A DNA stretch of 64,000 nucleotides from Lewinella sp. IMCC34183 (GCF_003390915.1 NZ_QMEM01000004.1:310001-374000), one strand, 5' to 3'. Positions 1 to 8,166 are shown, counted from the stretch's first letter. The notes: a model not told the origin generated them from the letters alone. Translations and numbers: made by a program.

Positions 1-186
1 CCGGCCGGTGGTTTCCACGGAGAAGTTAAGGTCGAGCAGCACCAGGTCGGGGCGGAAGCTACGCACCCGGTCGAGGGCGTCCGCCGGCCCGTGGATACTG
101 TCTACCGTGTATCCGGCCCGCTTGAGCAGCAGCTCGAGGCTTTTGCAGACCGTACGGTCGTCGTCGATAATGAGGATGTTGCTGAT
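1..186 (-). CDS. Response regulator, receiver domain (partial, runs off the window)
   Basis: Read on the minus strand, the product begins ISNILIIDDD and continues with KSLELLLKRAGY and DLVLLDLNF. This is the first half of a CheY-like receiver domain: the acidic pocket sits in IIDDD and the phospho-acceptor Asp in LLDLN. The output domain lies outside the window. The gene follows the export operon and two small secreted proteins on the same strand, and lies 5 bases past the stop of the preceding gene. The start is odd: no ATG, GTG or TTG lies in frame before the receiver core, and the best candidate is ATC at 184-186. An NtrC-type regulator would fit the sigma-54-like site before the operon, but that is inference. 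Confidence 0.75.
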   Translation of the reverse strand, partial: MSNILIIDDDRTVCKSLELLLKRAGYTVDSIHGPADALDRVRSFRPDLVLLDLNFSVETTGR

Positions 187-191
187 GCTAA

Positions 192-572
192 CTAGATTTT
201 TCCGCCGCGTTCCGGCGTCGGGGCCTCCTGCGGCAGGTGAAGGTCTTCGCGTATCACCCTTGCTTTGCGACGGGCGACCTCCGTCGTGGCCGCATCGTCC
301 CCGCGGTACCGGATGGCCAGGAAGTGGCGGGGGGTATTGAGGCTGTATTCGATACCGTCGCTGTCGGTGGTGGTCCAGTCGCCGGAGAAGCTAGGGTGCA
401 CCGTCACTCCGCTGGCGCGGGCGAATGCCTGTACGAGTTCAAATCGGTCCACCGCGTCCGACTTCAGCGTATAGGTATAGTGGGTGCCGTCTTCCAATTC
501 GGTCTGGGCGCTGCGCTGGGCGCTGACGCAGGTGCCGAGGAGGAGCAGGAAGGTGAAGAGCATGGGTTTCAT
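192..572 (-). CDS. Small secreted protein of unknown function
   Basis: This 126-residue protein opens with a signal peptide (LFTFLLLLGTCVSAQ) that ends in the A-Q site typical of Bacteroidota exported proteins. I recognise no domain. The mature part is about 105 residues and ends in a charged helix-like segment (ARRKARVIREDL). It resembles the neighbour at 615-998 in layout and local motifs: a conserved DGI...L core, then RHxLxx, then a charged C-terminal helix. The two look like tandem paralogues. It is co-directional with the ABC export operon upstream and the response regulator just downstream, so a periplasmic role linked to that system is possible but unproven. Confidence 0.6.
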   Translation of the reverse strand: MKPMLFTFLLLLGTCVSAQRSAQTELEDGTHYTYTLKSDAVDRFELVQAFARASGVTVHPSFSGDWTTTDSDGIEYSLNTPRHFLAIRYRGDDAATTEVARRKARVIREDLHLPQEAPTPERGGKI

Positions 573-614
573 AATAGTGGTAGGTCTTTTGGATTGGGAT
601 GGTCACGGGTCACC

Positions 615-998
615 TTACTGCTTTCCGGCAGCCCCATCGGGTCCGATATTCAGGCTTCGCTTCAGTTCCTCGCCGATGCGGTGAGCACGGTCGGCGTTGT
701 CCGCCGAGGGGGCGGACGTGGAAAGCACGAGCATGTGGCGGCTGGCTAGGTAGGTCAGGTTGATGCCGTCGTTCTCGGCGGTGATGGTTTCGGCCCCGGG
801 TTCGGAGAGGTCCTGTCCGGTAAGGGCCTCCATGTAGTCCAGCATATCCGCTTCACGGTTTTCGTCGAGGCGGACGGTGAGGTTGTAGGTATCGGTTTCG
901 GTGATCTCGGTCACGAGGTACCGGCTCGACCGTTGCGCGTCGCCGGGAGCGAAGAAAGCCGTAAATAAGAGGGCGAGAAGCAGGTACTGAAAAAGCAT
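615..998 (-). CDS. Small secreted protein, paralogue of the 192-572 product
   Basis: A start at ATG 996-998 gives 127 residues with a clean signal peptide (MLFQYLLLALLFTAFF...GDAQ); a longer in-frame start at 1073 would put a hydrophilic stretch before it. The mature protein has the same layout as its neighbour: an early Y/L-rich strand segment, a DGINLTYLASRHMLVL core, and a charged final helix (AHRIGEELKRSL). No catalytic motif is visible and the family is not recognised. It sits between the second permease gene of the export operon and the other paralogue, all on one strand. Confidence 0.6.
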   Translation of the reverse strand: MLFQYLLLALLFTAFFAPGDAQRSSRYLVTEITETDTYNLTVRLDENREADMLDYMEALTGQDLSEPGAETITAENDGINLTYLASRHMLVLSTSAPSADNADRAHRIGEELKRSLNIGPDGAAGKQ

Positions 999-1117
999 GT
1001 CTGGATGGGTTGTCGAAGTGAGGGTCAGTAGTATGACGTAGTCTACCGGGGCTTTCGTTGGATGGTTACACACCCTACCGGGCCGTCGCGGATCACACGG
1101 CCCACGGTGCTAAAAAG

Positions 1118-2299
1118 TTACTCCTCGTGCAGTACCAGCGCCGGATGGAGCCGCGCGGCCTGCCGGCTCGGGATGAGGGCGCAGAGCACGACGATGAGCA
1201 CGATCGTCACGATGGCCGCTACGATACCGAGGTAAAAGAAGCGGTCGGGGATCGGCAGTAGTTCCAGCAACGGCACCTGCACAGCGAAGAACGTCCCCAA
1301 GAGTAGGCCTGCGGCCGTAACGATCAAAATCTCGAGGACGAACTGTGTCGTGATCTCGACGGGCGTAGCTCCCATCGCCTTGCGCAGGCCAATCTCGGCA
1401 CGGCGGTGGCTGATCTGGGTGAAAAGGACACCGAACAGGCCGAGGGCAATGTTGATGAGGAGGAAGGCGGAAATGGAGATCAGAATGATGAGTGGGATGA
1501 CCACCGGGCGGTTGGCCTTGATGCGGTCCTGGGCCATGTTCCAAATCACCACGTCGGTATTCTTGGTCAGGTCGGTAAGGAGGTTGTAGAGGGGTTCCTC
1601 GATCTCGGCGGTGCGGCCCGGCTCGGCACGGATGACCAACTGCTCGAAGGGGTCGGTACCGTCGGGGTTGTATTCCTGCTGGGTGAAGAAGGTGAGGGGC
1701 ATATTCTCGGCAAAGTTGCTGTGATACTTATAGTCCTCGACCACCCCGACGATCTTTTTCTCTCCGTTGATCTGGATGACGGAATCCAGCATGCTCTCGC
1801 GGTCGGGGTAGTACTGGTCGATGAACTTGCCATTGACCACGATGGGATCGTACTTGCCGGCGCCATCGGCCACGGTGAACCACCGGCCCTGCCGAAACTT
1901 CAATTCCATGGTTTCGGCGAAGTGCTCGTCGGCAAAGACCATCATGGTGTTCAGGTCAAAGCCGTTGTCGTCGCTGCCCGTCCTCCAGGTGTTTCCACCG
2001 AAAGGGTTGATGGGCCCGAGCATGCTGACCGAGGCTACGCCCGGCAGGGCACCTACCTCCCGCACCATGCGCCGTTGCAGCTCGATACTGGCCAGGGAGT
2101 CCAGGTCATCGGCGATGTCGACCCTGACGCCCAGGCTGTTGGCGTAGCTGAAGCCCAGGGGCGAGCTGTAGCGGTCCAGGTTGTAGAAACCGAAGGCGTA
2201 GACGCCGAAGAGCACGACAAAGGCCAGCAGGATTTCGAGGAAGATCAGGCCGTTGGCGCGGCGCTTGTTCCACATGAGTTTGAGCAGATGGCTGAGCAT
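1118..2299 (-). CDS. ABC transporter permease, MacB/FtsX type (second of two)
   Basis: This 393-residue inner-membrane permease has one N-terminal transmembrane helix (about 17-40), a periplasmic MacB-type domain of roughly 220 residues, then three C-terminal helices. The C-terminal FtsX domain carries the hallmark RRAEIGLRKAMGAT coupling segment that contacts the ATPase. The gene lies 11 bases after the other permease and on the same strand as the ATPase, TolC-like channel and adaptor. It should therefore form half of a mechanotransmission-type exporter spanning the envelope. The substrate (drug, lipid, peptide or lipoprotein) cannot be read from sequence. Confidence 0.9.
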   Translation of the reverse strand: MLSHLLKLMWNKRRANGLIFLEILLAFVVLFGVYAFGFYNLDRYSSPLGFSYANSLGVRVDIADDLDSLASIELQRRMVREVGALPGVASVSMLGPINPFGGNTWRTGSDDNGFDLNTMMVFADEHFAETMELKFRQGRWFTVADGAGKYDPIVVNGKFIDQYYPDRESMLDSVIQINGEKKIVGVVEDYKYHSNFAENMPLTFFTQQEYNPDGTDPFEQLVIRAEPGRTAEIEEPLYNLLTDLTKNTDVVIWNMAQDRIKANRPVVIPLIILISISAFLLINIALGLFGVLFTQISHRRAEIGLRKAMGATPVEITTQFVLEILIVTAAGLLLGTFFAVQVPLLELLPIPDRFFYLGIVAAIVTIVLIVVLCALIPSRQAARLHPALVLHEE

Positions 2300-2310
2300 G
2301 GCGGGGGGAG

Positions 2311-3642
2311 TTAGCGGAGGGCGGTTCCGATGTTGGTGCGGCTCATGCGGTAGGCCGGCAGCAGGCCGGAGAACAAACCGAAGAGCAGGATGACGAGGAG
2401 GAAGTAGAAGAAGTTCTGTACCGAAAACGAGAGTCGTACGATGCCGAGCAGGTCGTTGGCGTTCACGTATTTGATGACGAGTACGGCCAGGGCGAGGCCG
2501 ATGAGGCCACCGATGAAGGTGAGTACCAGGTTCTCGAAAATGAATTGGTAGAGGATGTCGCGGCTGTCCGCCCCGAAGGCCTTGCGCACGGCGATCTCCG
2601 ACTTGCGCTCATAAACGCGGCTGATATTCAGGTTGATCAGGTTGAGTAGCGGCAGGGCAAGGAAGAGAAACAGCAGCACCGCCACGGGGATGAAGAGCAT
2701 CAGCTTGGCTTTGTCGTAGTCGTTCTCCATCACCGTGCTACCGGCAAAGATCTCCACGTAGGTTCCCGGCCGGAAGCGGATGTTCTCGTAGTCGCTCTCC
2801 GGCGGCATTTCGAAATTGTCGGCCAGGAATTCGATCTGTTGCTTGATCGATTCGCGCTTGCCCGGGGCGGTAGCCTTGAAGACGGCCTGGAAAGGGCCAT
2901 ACATCTCGGTCGAGGTGTACTGCCGGTTGTCGATGGTGGTGACGGGGAGGAAGATGTCGCCCCGCACGGTCCGGTCGTCGATCAGGGGCCGCTCTACGAT
3001 GCCGACGACACGGAAGCGTTCGCTGCCCAGCTCCATCTCGCTGCCGACAACGGCGGCGGAAACCTCGCCGAAATAGTTGCGCGCGGCCCGGTCGGTGATG
3101 ACCGCCACTTTATTACCCTGTTCGACATCGTCCGGCCCGAATGGCAGACCGTGGATAAAATCGAAGTCGAATACCTGCCAGTAGCCCGCGTCCGCGTAGT
3201 AGGTATTCAGGCTGACCTTGCGTCCGTCCAGGTAGGCGTCGATGTGGGAAGCGTCGGAGAAGAAGGTATAGCTATCTACATTTTCAAAGTCGCGCATGTG
3301 CTCGTCCAGGAAGTGGAAGCTCATCGGCCCGTTCGAATTGTTCATACTCCCGTTCGGCTCGACGCTCTGCAGGCTGTCGAAGCGCAGTGCGCCGTCGTCC
3401 ATCACGATCGTATCTACGGTGTAGGTGGTGTCGTAGAATTCGGTGTAGCGCTCGATGAAGGGGGTGTACACGAGTTGGTCCAGATCCGATACCGGTTTAT
3501 GGGCGCCAAAGAGGGCGTCCCCCATCGACGTGACGAGCATCAGGATCATCAGCGTAAAGCTGATGCCGAACAGGCTGATGAAGGTATAAAAGGGCTTGCG
3601 CCGGAGGACCTTAAGGGCTAGGGTTAGGTAATTTTTTATCAT
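2311..3642 (-). CDS. ABC transporter permease, MacB/FtsX type (first of two)
   Basis: This 443-residue protein has the same plan as the following permease: an N-terminal helix (FYTFISLFGISFTLMILMLV), a large periplasmic domain of about 260 residues, then three helices. The coupling motif is RKSEIAVRKAFGAD. The two permeases differ strongly in sequence, so they probably assemble as a heterodimer rather than as redundant copies. MacB itself carries its ATPase fused to one permease; here ATPase and two permeases are three genes, as is common in Bacteroidota. The gene ends 11 bases before the next start. Confidence 0.9.
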   Translation of the reverse strand: MIKNYLTLALKVLRRKPFYTFISLFGISFTLMILMLVTSMGDALFGAHKPVSDLDQLVYTPFIERYTEFYDTTYTVDTIVMDDGALRFDSLQSVEPNGSMNNSNGPMSFHFLDEHMRDFENVDSYTFFSDASHIDAYLDGRKVSLNTYYADAGYWQVFDFDFIHGLPFGPDDVEQGNKVAVITDRAARNYFGEVSAAVVGSEMELGSERFRVVGIVERPLIDDRTVRGDIFLPVTTIDNRQYTSTEMYGPFQAVFKATAPGKRESIKQQIEFLADNFEMPPESDYENIRFRPGTYVEIFAGSTVMENDYDKAKLMLFIPVAVLLFLFLALPLLNLINLNISRVYERKSEIAVRKAFGADSRDILYQFIFENLVLTFIGGLIGLALAVLVIKYVNANDLLGIVRLSFSVQNFFYFLLVILLFGLFSGLLPAYRMSRTNIGTALR

Positions 3643-3670
3643 TGTTTAAGCTGCTTTTCCGTCTTCTAAG

Positions 3671-3857
3671 GTTGATATGCGAGCCTTGATATGTGATTCT
3701 CGATATTTGATTTGCTACCGCCGTTATCTGCTCGCTACGCTCGTATGCTACCGCCTTAAGGAGTCGAGCCGGCGAAGGGCGGAAGTCCACGAGCGTAAAG
3801 AGCAAAGACATGCGGTAGCCAAATCGCATATCGAGAATCGTATATCGTATATCAACT
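3671..3857. repeat. Long imperfect inverted repeat between permease and ATPase genes
   Basis: An imperfect inverted repeat fills the space between the ATPase stop and the permease start. The main arms are 3695-3721 and 3812-3839 (GATTCTCGATAT..GATTTG.CTACCGC, with one or two mismatches or gaps). Outer arms are GTTGATATgCGA at 3671 and its counterpart ending in TATCAAC at 3857. The outer arm overlaps the last codons of the ATPase gene. In RNA it would form one long stem with a loop of about 90 bases, which could shape transcript stability between these operon genes. Confidence 0.6.
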
Positions 3858-4517
3858 GACCCGCTCTCCGTCCGAAAGCCGTACCAGTCGGTGGGTCTTT
3901 TTAGCCATCCGCTCGTCGTGGGTCACCATCACGATGGTGGTGCCGAGTTCCTGGTTCAGGCGGGTAAGGATGTCCATGATCTCGTCGCCCATGTGGCTGT
4001 CGAGGTTACCGGTCGGCTCGTCGGCCAGGATGATGTTGGGCCGACCTACGATGGCCCGGGCGATGGCCACTCGTTGCTTCTGCCCGCCCGACAGCTGGGT
4101 CGGGAAGTGGTTGGCGCGGTTGCTCAGCCCCACGCGCTCCAGGGCCTCCAGCGCCAGCCGCCGCCGCTCCTTGCCGCTTACCCGACGGTACAGCAACGGC
4201 AGTTCCACATTGTCCACCACCGACAGGTCGTTGATCAGGTGGAAGCTCTGGAAGATGAAGCCCAGCTGCTCGTTGCGGAAGCGGGCCACCTTGCTACCGT
4301 TGTAGTTAGTCACTTCCTTTCCCGCCAGCGCTACCCTACCCTCCGTCGGCTCGTCGATCAGCCCCATGATGTTGAGCAGGGTAGATTTGCCGCAGCCAGA
4401 GGGTCCCATGATGCTCAGAAACTCACCCGCGGGGACGGAGAGGTTCATATGCTGCAGGGCCAGCGTCTCGATGGTGTCAGTGCGGTAGGATTTGGAGATG
4501 TTTTGTAGCTCTATCAT
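3852..4517 (-). CDS. ABC transporter ATP-binding protein, MacB/LolD type
   Basis: The start chosen is ATG 4515-4517, giving 221 residues, the usual length for LolD/MacB-type ATPases (MIELQNISKSY...). An upstream in-frame extension would only translate the intergenic octamer repeats. Motifs are complete: Walker A GPSGCGKST at about 38-46, Q-loop FQ near 90, signature LSGGQ at 142-146, Walker B IILADEPTG at about 162-170, and switch His near 200. It should power the two FtsX-type permeases encoded downstream on the same strand. The TolC-like channel gene lies upstream beyond a repeat-filled spacer of about 170 bases. Confidence 0.95.
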   Translation of the reverse strand: MIELQNISKSYRTDTIETLALQHMNLSVPAGEFLSIMGPSGCGKSTLLNIMGLIDEPTEGRVALAGKEVTNYNGSKVARFRNEQLGFIFQSFHLINDLSVVDNVELPLLYRRVSGKERRRLALEALERVGLSNRANHFPTQLSGGQKQRVAIARAIVGRPNIILADEPTGNLDSHMGDEIMDILTRLNQELGTTIVMVTHDERMAKKTHRLVRLSDGERVS

Positions 4518-4686
4518 TGTTGGTGGGTTGGTTGGTGGATTAGTGCGTTGGTGCGTTGGTGCGTTGGTGCGTTGGTGGATTACTGCGTTGGTGCATCTCT
4601 TTCCCCTCGCTGGGCTCGGGTGGGTGCGGGTCAACGCAGTAATCCGGCAATTCGGCAATCCGGCAATCCGCCAATCCGGCAATTCA
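4518..4686. repeat. Intergenic element: two 8-bp tandem arrays around a 14-bp perfect inverted repeat
   Basis: Four copies of GCGTTGGT (about 4544-4576) are followed by a perfect inverted repeat, GGATTACTGCGTTG at 4577-4590 and CAACGCAGTAATCC at 4632-4645. Then come five copies of CGGCAATY (about 4646-4685). The loop is 41 bases. The core ATTACTGCGTT...AACGCAGTAAT recurs at 22679-22741, so this is a dispersed element and not chance. It separates the ATPase and TolC-like genes of one operon, so it is presumably transcribed. Confidence 0.75.
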
Positions 4687-6186
4687 CTAATCCAGGGATT
4701 CATACAGAGGACGATTGTTAATAAAATCCCAGAGGGTAAGCCGCTCCAGCCCCGCGTAGGTAAGCCAGTAGGCGCGAAGCGTTTCGGCGTAGGCGCGGGT
4801 GTTCAGGTCACGGTTTTGCTGGGCGAAGGTGAGGTCGGTCAGGGGGATCGCCCCGAGGGTGTAGCTTTCCTGGCTGATCCGGAAGCGCTCCTCGGCCAGA
4901 TCGCGGATGCGGGTGGCGAGCACCAGTTCTTCCTGGAGGGTGGCCCACTGGTCGAGCAGTTGGGTTAATTGGCCTTCCAGTTGGTTTTCCCGACGGTCTC
5001 CGAGTTGCCGCGACAGTTCGATCTCGCTCTGCGCACGCTCGTTGAGGGCGCGGCGTTCGCCCCAGTCGAGCAGCGGCACAGCGAAGGTCAGACTCACTAC
5101 CCGTTCGTTCTGGGGGTCGCGGTACACGGGCTCCAGCTCGTCTGCGTTGCGGATCAGGCCAATGCTGGCGTTCAGGTCGAGGCGGGGGCCGTAGTCGCGC
5201 TTGATACGGTCGGCTTCCCGCTCGGCCTGGAGTACCCGCTGCCGGATCTGGAGCAGCTCGGGGCGCTGGGCCAGCAGGGTGAGCGCTCGGGCCGCTGCGA
5301 TGTCCAGTTCGATCAGCTCATCGGTTGCGGTGGGGGCTTCGGGTTGCAGCAGTTGTCCATCGTATGGCCGCCCCAGGTACTGTAGGATATCCGCGGAAGC
5401 GCGGCCGACCAGGCGCTCGGCCCGGAGCAGGTTCTGCTCGGCGCTGGCTTGCTCGAGCTCCAGTTGTACCAAGTCGCCACGGGTGATCTGCCCGAGCTTG
5501 TAGCGCTCGGTCGCGATGTCGTACAGCGTCGCGTTGGCACTCCGATTGGTTTCGGCGATGCGGCGCTCCTGGTCGGCGCTCACCAGATTGAAGAACAGCT
5601 CCGTCGCATCGAGGGCGGCATCGGCACGGGCGGCCTGTAGCGCGGCGTCGGTCACCTGCAGTTGCAGGGGGAGCAAGCGGCGGTCCCATTTCCAGGGATT
5701 GAAGGCCAGAATGGGCTGGCGGAAGGTGAGGCGCACGGGGCTCCCGTTGTAGCTCTTCGTGTCCTGGGCAAAATTGTCGGTACGCTGCAGGCGGGTTTCC
5801 AGGCCGATGAGGCCACCGGTCGCCGCGATGCGCTGGTTGGCGATGAGGGAGATCGAGGAGTTATTCAGCTCGATCTCGCGAAAGGCAATGGTGCCGTCGT
5901 CCTGAGTGACTTCGGTGGAGGTACGGAAGTAGTTAGGTAAGGTGGCGGCCAGGTCGAGGCGGGGCTTGAGGCCGGCCTCGAAGGCATCGAGTTCCAGGCG
6001 GGCGGCGCGCTGCTGCTGCTCGGCGATCAGCACCTGTTCGGCGCGGGCGGCGGCGGCGGCCTGCAATTCGGAGAGCGCTAGGATACCATCCGCAGACAGG
6101 ACGTTCTGCGCCGAAACGCAGGTGCAAAGCAGCAGCGCAAGCAGCAGGGTGCATTGGTAGCGGGCGCGGTGGGGTACGTTCCTCAT
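4687..6186 (-). CDS. TolC-family outer-membrane efflux protein
   Basis: This 499-residue protein has a signal peptide (LLLALLLCTCVSAQ) and two OEP repeats typical of TolC. Each repeat is rich in long helices with the GDL/LGQ..RGDLVQLELE and YTLGAIPLTDLTFAQQ signatures where hairpin helices meet the beta-barrel strands. It should form the trimeric outer-membrane channel joined by the adaptor encoded just upstream. Its ATG at 6184-6186 overlaps the adaptor stop by one base (TAATG on the minus strand), which indicates translational coupling. The family assignment is secure; the cargo is unknown. Confidence 0.93.
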   Translation of the reverse strand: MRNVPHRARYQCTLLLALLLCTCVSAQNVLSADGILALSELQAAAAARAEQVLIAEQQQRAARLELDAFEAGLKPRLDLAATLPNYFRTSTEVTQDDGTIAFREIELNNSSISLIANQRIAATGGLIGLETRLQRTDNFAQDTKSYNGSPVRLTFRQPILAFNPWKWDRRLLPLQLQVTDAALQAARADAALDATELFFNLVSADQERRIAETNRSANATLYDIATERYKLGQITRGDLVQLELEQASAEQNLLRAERLVGRASADILQYLGRPYDGQLLQPEAPTATDELIELDIAAARALTLLAQRPELLQIRQRVLQAEREADRIKRDYGPRLDLNASIGLIRNADELEPVYRDPQNERVVSLTFAVPLLDWGERRALNERAQSEIELSRQLGDRRENQLEGQLTQLLDQWATLQEELVLATRIRDLAEERFRISQESYTLGAIPLTDLTFAQQNRDLNTRAYAETLRAYWLTYAGLERLTLWDFINNRPLYESLD

Positions 6187-7433
6187 TACTCTTCCAGTTT
6201 GAAGGAGGTGACGTTCTCCAGTGATTTTGCGTCGGAGATGATGATGCGGTCGCCGGCCTCTAGCCCTCCGGTGACCTCCACGAAGTCGCCGTTCCGTAAC
6301 CCCAGGTCGATGTCACGACGGGTAGCTTCGCCGTCATTCAGCACGAATACCGACTGGGTACGCCCTCCGCGAAAGACGGGTCCGTTCTTTACGCGCAGGG
6401 CGTCTTCGATCCGGTTGGTGATCACGTAGAGCTCGGTGCGCAGGTTGGGGCGCAGGTCGGGGTGGCTGGGATTTTCCAGATCGACCCGGAAGGTGACCAG
6501 GTTTTCGCTCACCTCCGGCAGGATGGCGGCGATCGTTCCCCCCAGGCGCTCCGTGCCGATACGCAGCTCCACGGGCAGGCCCACTGCGAGCTGATCGGCG
6601 TAGCGGTCGGAGGCGCTGGCTTCCACGCGGTAGCGGCCAAGGTCGGCCACCCGGGCCAGGGCGGTGCCCTCGGTGACCTGCTGACCGATGTTCTCGTTGA
6701 CCCAGGTGACGACGCCGGCGCGGGGCGCGCGCACTTCGGTCTCCCGGAGGCGGCGGCTGAGCTGGCTGACTTCCTTCTCCTCCATGCCGACTTCGAGTTG
6801 CAATGCCCGTTTTCTGCCAGCGAGACTGTTGCGGGCGTAGTCAAGCTGGTTGTTGAGCTTTTGCGACTCCAGCTTGCTGATCTTGACGGCCAGTTCCGCG
6901 GCCTCTACTTCTTCCTGGGTAGCCCCTCCGACTTCCAGCAGGCGTCGGGCGTCGGCCAGTTGTGCGGTGGCGGCGGCCAGCTCCAGTTCCTTTATTTCGG
7001 CATTGTAGGTGAGTTCCTTCAGGTCGCGCTCGTACTCGAGACTGAGTAGCCCGATGCTGTTCTCCTTGACGGCCAGCTGGTCGCGTCGCCCGTCAAGCTG
7101 CAACTGTACGTAGTCGCGATCGAGTTTCATGAGCAGTTCGCCCGCTTTCACCTCGGATCCGGCCGTCAGCATCACCTCGTCGATGGTGGTGGCCACGGGC
7201 GAGTTGATCTGTTCTTCGAAGGCGGGGAGTACGGTAGCCGTAGCGTTGACGGTATTGACCACCTCACCCCGCTCCACCGTAGCGAAGCGCAGGCTATCCT
7301 CGTCGGCCGAGGGACGCAGCCACCGCAGCCCGAACCAGACGGCGGCCCCCGCGAGCAGCACGATCACCACCCATTTGAGAATAGTTTTTCGCTTGCGTCG
7401 GCTGACTGTTTTTGTATCTAGGGTACGATCCAT
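6186..7433 (-). CDS. Periplasmic adaptor (membrane fusion) protein, MacA/HlyD type
   Basis: The start chosen is ATG 7431-7433, giving 415 residues with a basic N-terminus and one membrane anchor (WVVIVLLAGAAVWFGLRWL) near 20-40. A half lipoyl segment (INSPVATTIDEVMLTAGSEVKAGELLMKLD) is followed by a coiled-coil hairpin of about 120 residues, the second lipoyl half (VRAPRAGVVTWVNENIGQQV), then beta-barrel and membrane-proximal domains. It bridges the FtsX-type permeases to the TolC-like channel. It is the first gene of the export operon, and a sigma-54-like promoter motif lies within 30 bases of its start. Confidence 0.92.
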   Translation of the reverse strand: MDRTLDTKTVSRRKRKTILKWVVIVLLAGAAVWFGLRWLRPSADEDSLRFATVERGEVVNTVNATATVLPAFEEQINSPVATTIDEVMLTAGSEVKAGELLMKLDRDYVQLQLDGRRDQLAVKENSIGLLSLEYERDLKELTYNAEIKELELAAATAQLADARRLLEVGGATQEEVEAAELAVKISKLESQKLNNQLDYARNSLAGRKRALQLEVGMEEKEVSQLSRRLRETEVRAPRAGVVTWVNENIGQQVTEGTALARVADLGRYRVEASASDRYADQLAVGLPVELRIGTERLGGTIAAILPEVSENLVTFRVDLENPSHPDLRPNLRTELYVITNRIEDALRVKNGPVFRGGRTQSVFVLNDGEATRRDIDLGLRNGDFVEVTGGLEAGDRIIISDAKSLENVTSFKLEE

Positions 7434-7444
7434 GCCCAATAGCT

Positions 7445-7460
7445 GGCAGGATTCGTGCCA
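7445..7460 (-). promoter_or_regulatory. Candidate sigma-54 (-24/-12) promoter before the export operon
   Basis: On the minus strand the sequence reads TGGCACG-AATC-CTGCC. It matches the sigma-54 consensus TGGCACG-N4-TTGCW at the -24 box fully and at the invariant GC of the -12 box, with exact GG-to-GC spacing. Transcription would begin almost at the adaptor ATG (7433), so the message would be nearly leaderless or the true start lies further in. The motif is also a small inverted repeat (CTGGCA...TGCCAG), so it may instead be an operator. The response regulator after the operon makes an NtrC-type circuit plausible. Confidence 0.4.
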
Positions 7461-7589
7461 GAAAAAACCATCACTGAATGTCAGGGGATTACTTATCGAT
7501 GAATATACTATGTGTTCGGTATCGGACACCCTCGTGTTTGCTGGCGGACACGTGATTGGCAGGAACACTATCCCGAGTTTTGCCGCGGA

Positions 7590-7755
7590 CGGACCGTAGG
7601 TCTGGCCCAATTCGTGCTATCCCGCATCAGTCCCGCGCGCCTCGCATTAGCCCTACAGGAATCTGCGAAACCGCCAAAGGTAGCAGCGAAGCTAATCTGT
7701 GCTGAAGCGTAGCGCCTCCGTGTTAGCCGCAGGCAATCTGTGTGAAACCATATCC
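7590..7755. repeat. Degenerate copy of the 150-bp module found in the 411-bp repeat
   Basis: This stretch has the same order of words as the first third of the 411-bp repeat, in diverged form: GGTCTGGCCCAATTCGTG, CCGCATCAGTCCCG, GGAATCTG, GCGTAGCGCCTCCGTG, GCCGCAGGCAATCTGTGT. A fourth diverged copy lies at about 8742-8895. No credible gene overlaps it. Confidence 0.6.
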
Positions 7756-8166
7756 CGCCGGTCCCGCGGCCAGACCGCAGGTCCGGCCCAATCTGCGTAA
7801 TCCACCCTCAATACTGCGGGCCTCCGCATCAGTCCTGCGGGAATCTGTGTTAATCTGTGTGGAAGCGCAGCGCCTCCGTGCCGCCGCAGGCGATCTGTGT
7901 TAAACTCCATCCCGCCGGTAAATCGCCGCCCTCTGTTCTTTTCCCTTGATGGAAAAGAACCAAAAGATCAAGCCTGTGCGCCCGCCTGATCGGTGCCCAC
8001 ACCCCGAACCGGCTAAAACCTACAAACTCGCGTCGGCACCTCCCGCTCCGACGATGTCCGCGGCCGCAGGTTGCTGACTGGTTTCCCGTTTTGCTCACCC
8101 CGGCTCATACAGTGTAGGTTTCTTCACGCCGGTTCGGGGCCCGGCCACCGGGCGGCCGCAAGGGCG
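7756..8166. repeat. 411-bp direct repeat, copy A
   Basis: Bases 7756-8166 recur at 8249-8659 with a fixed offset of 493; I found a single clear difference (TGTGTTAAAC here, TGTGGTAAAC in copy B). Inside are a hairpin CTTTTCC-CTTGAT-GGAAAAG near 7938-7957 and a large inverted repeat whose arms are 8002-8013 with 8128-8139 (CCCCGAACCGGC) and 8016-8023 with 8114-8121 (AAACCTAC). Reading frames through it are low-complexity and appear on both strands, so I regard it as noncoding. Confidence 0.85.

Noticed and set aside
3611-3829. A 72-codon minus-strand frame between the permease and ATPase genes.
   Set aside because: It lies within the inverted repeat and has no coding character.
4518-4703. A 62-residue N-terminal extension of the ATPase.
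   Set aside because: It translates the octamer arrays (HQRTNAPTHQRTN) and family members start at MIELQNISKSY.
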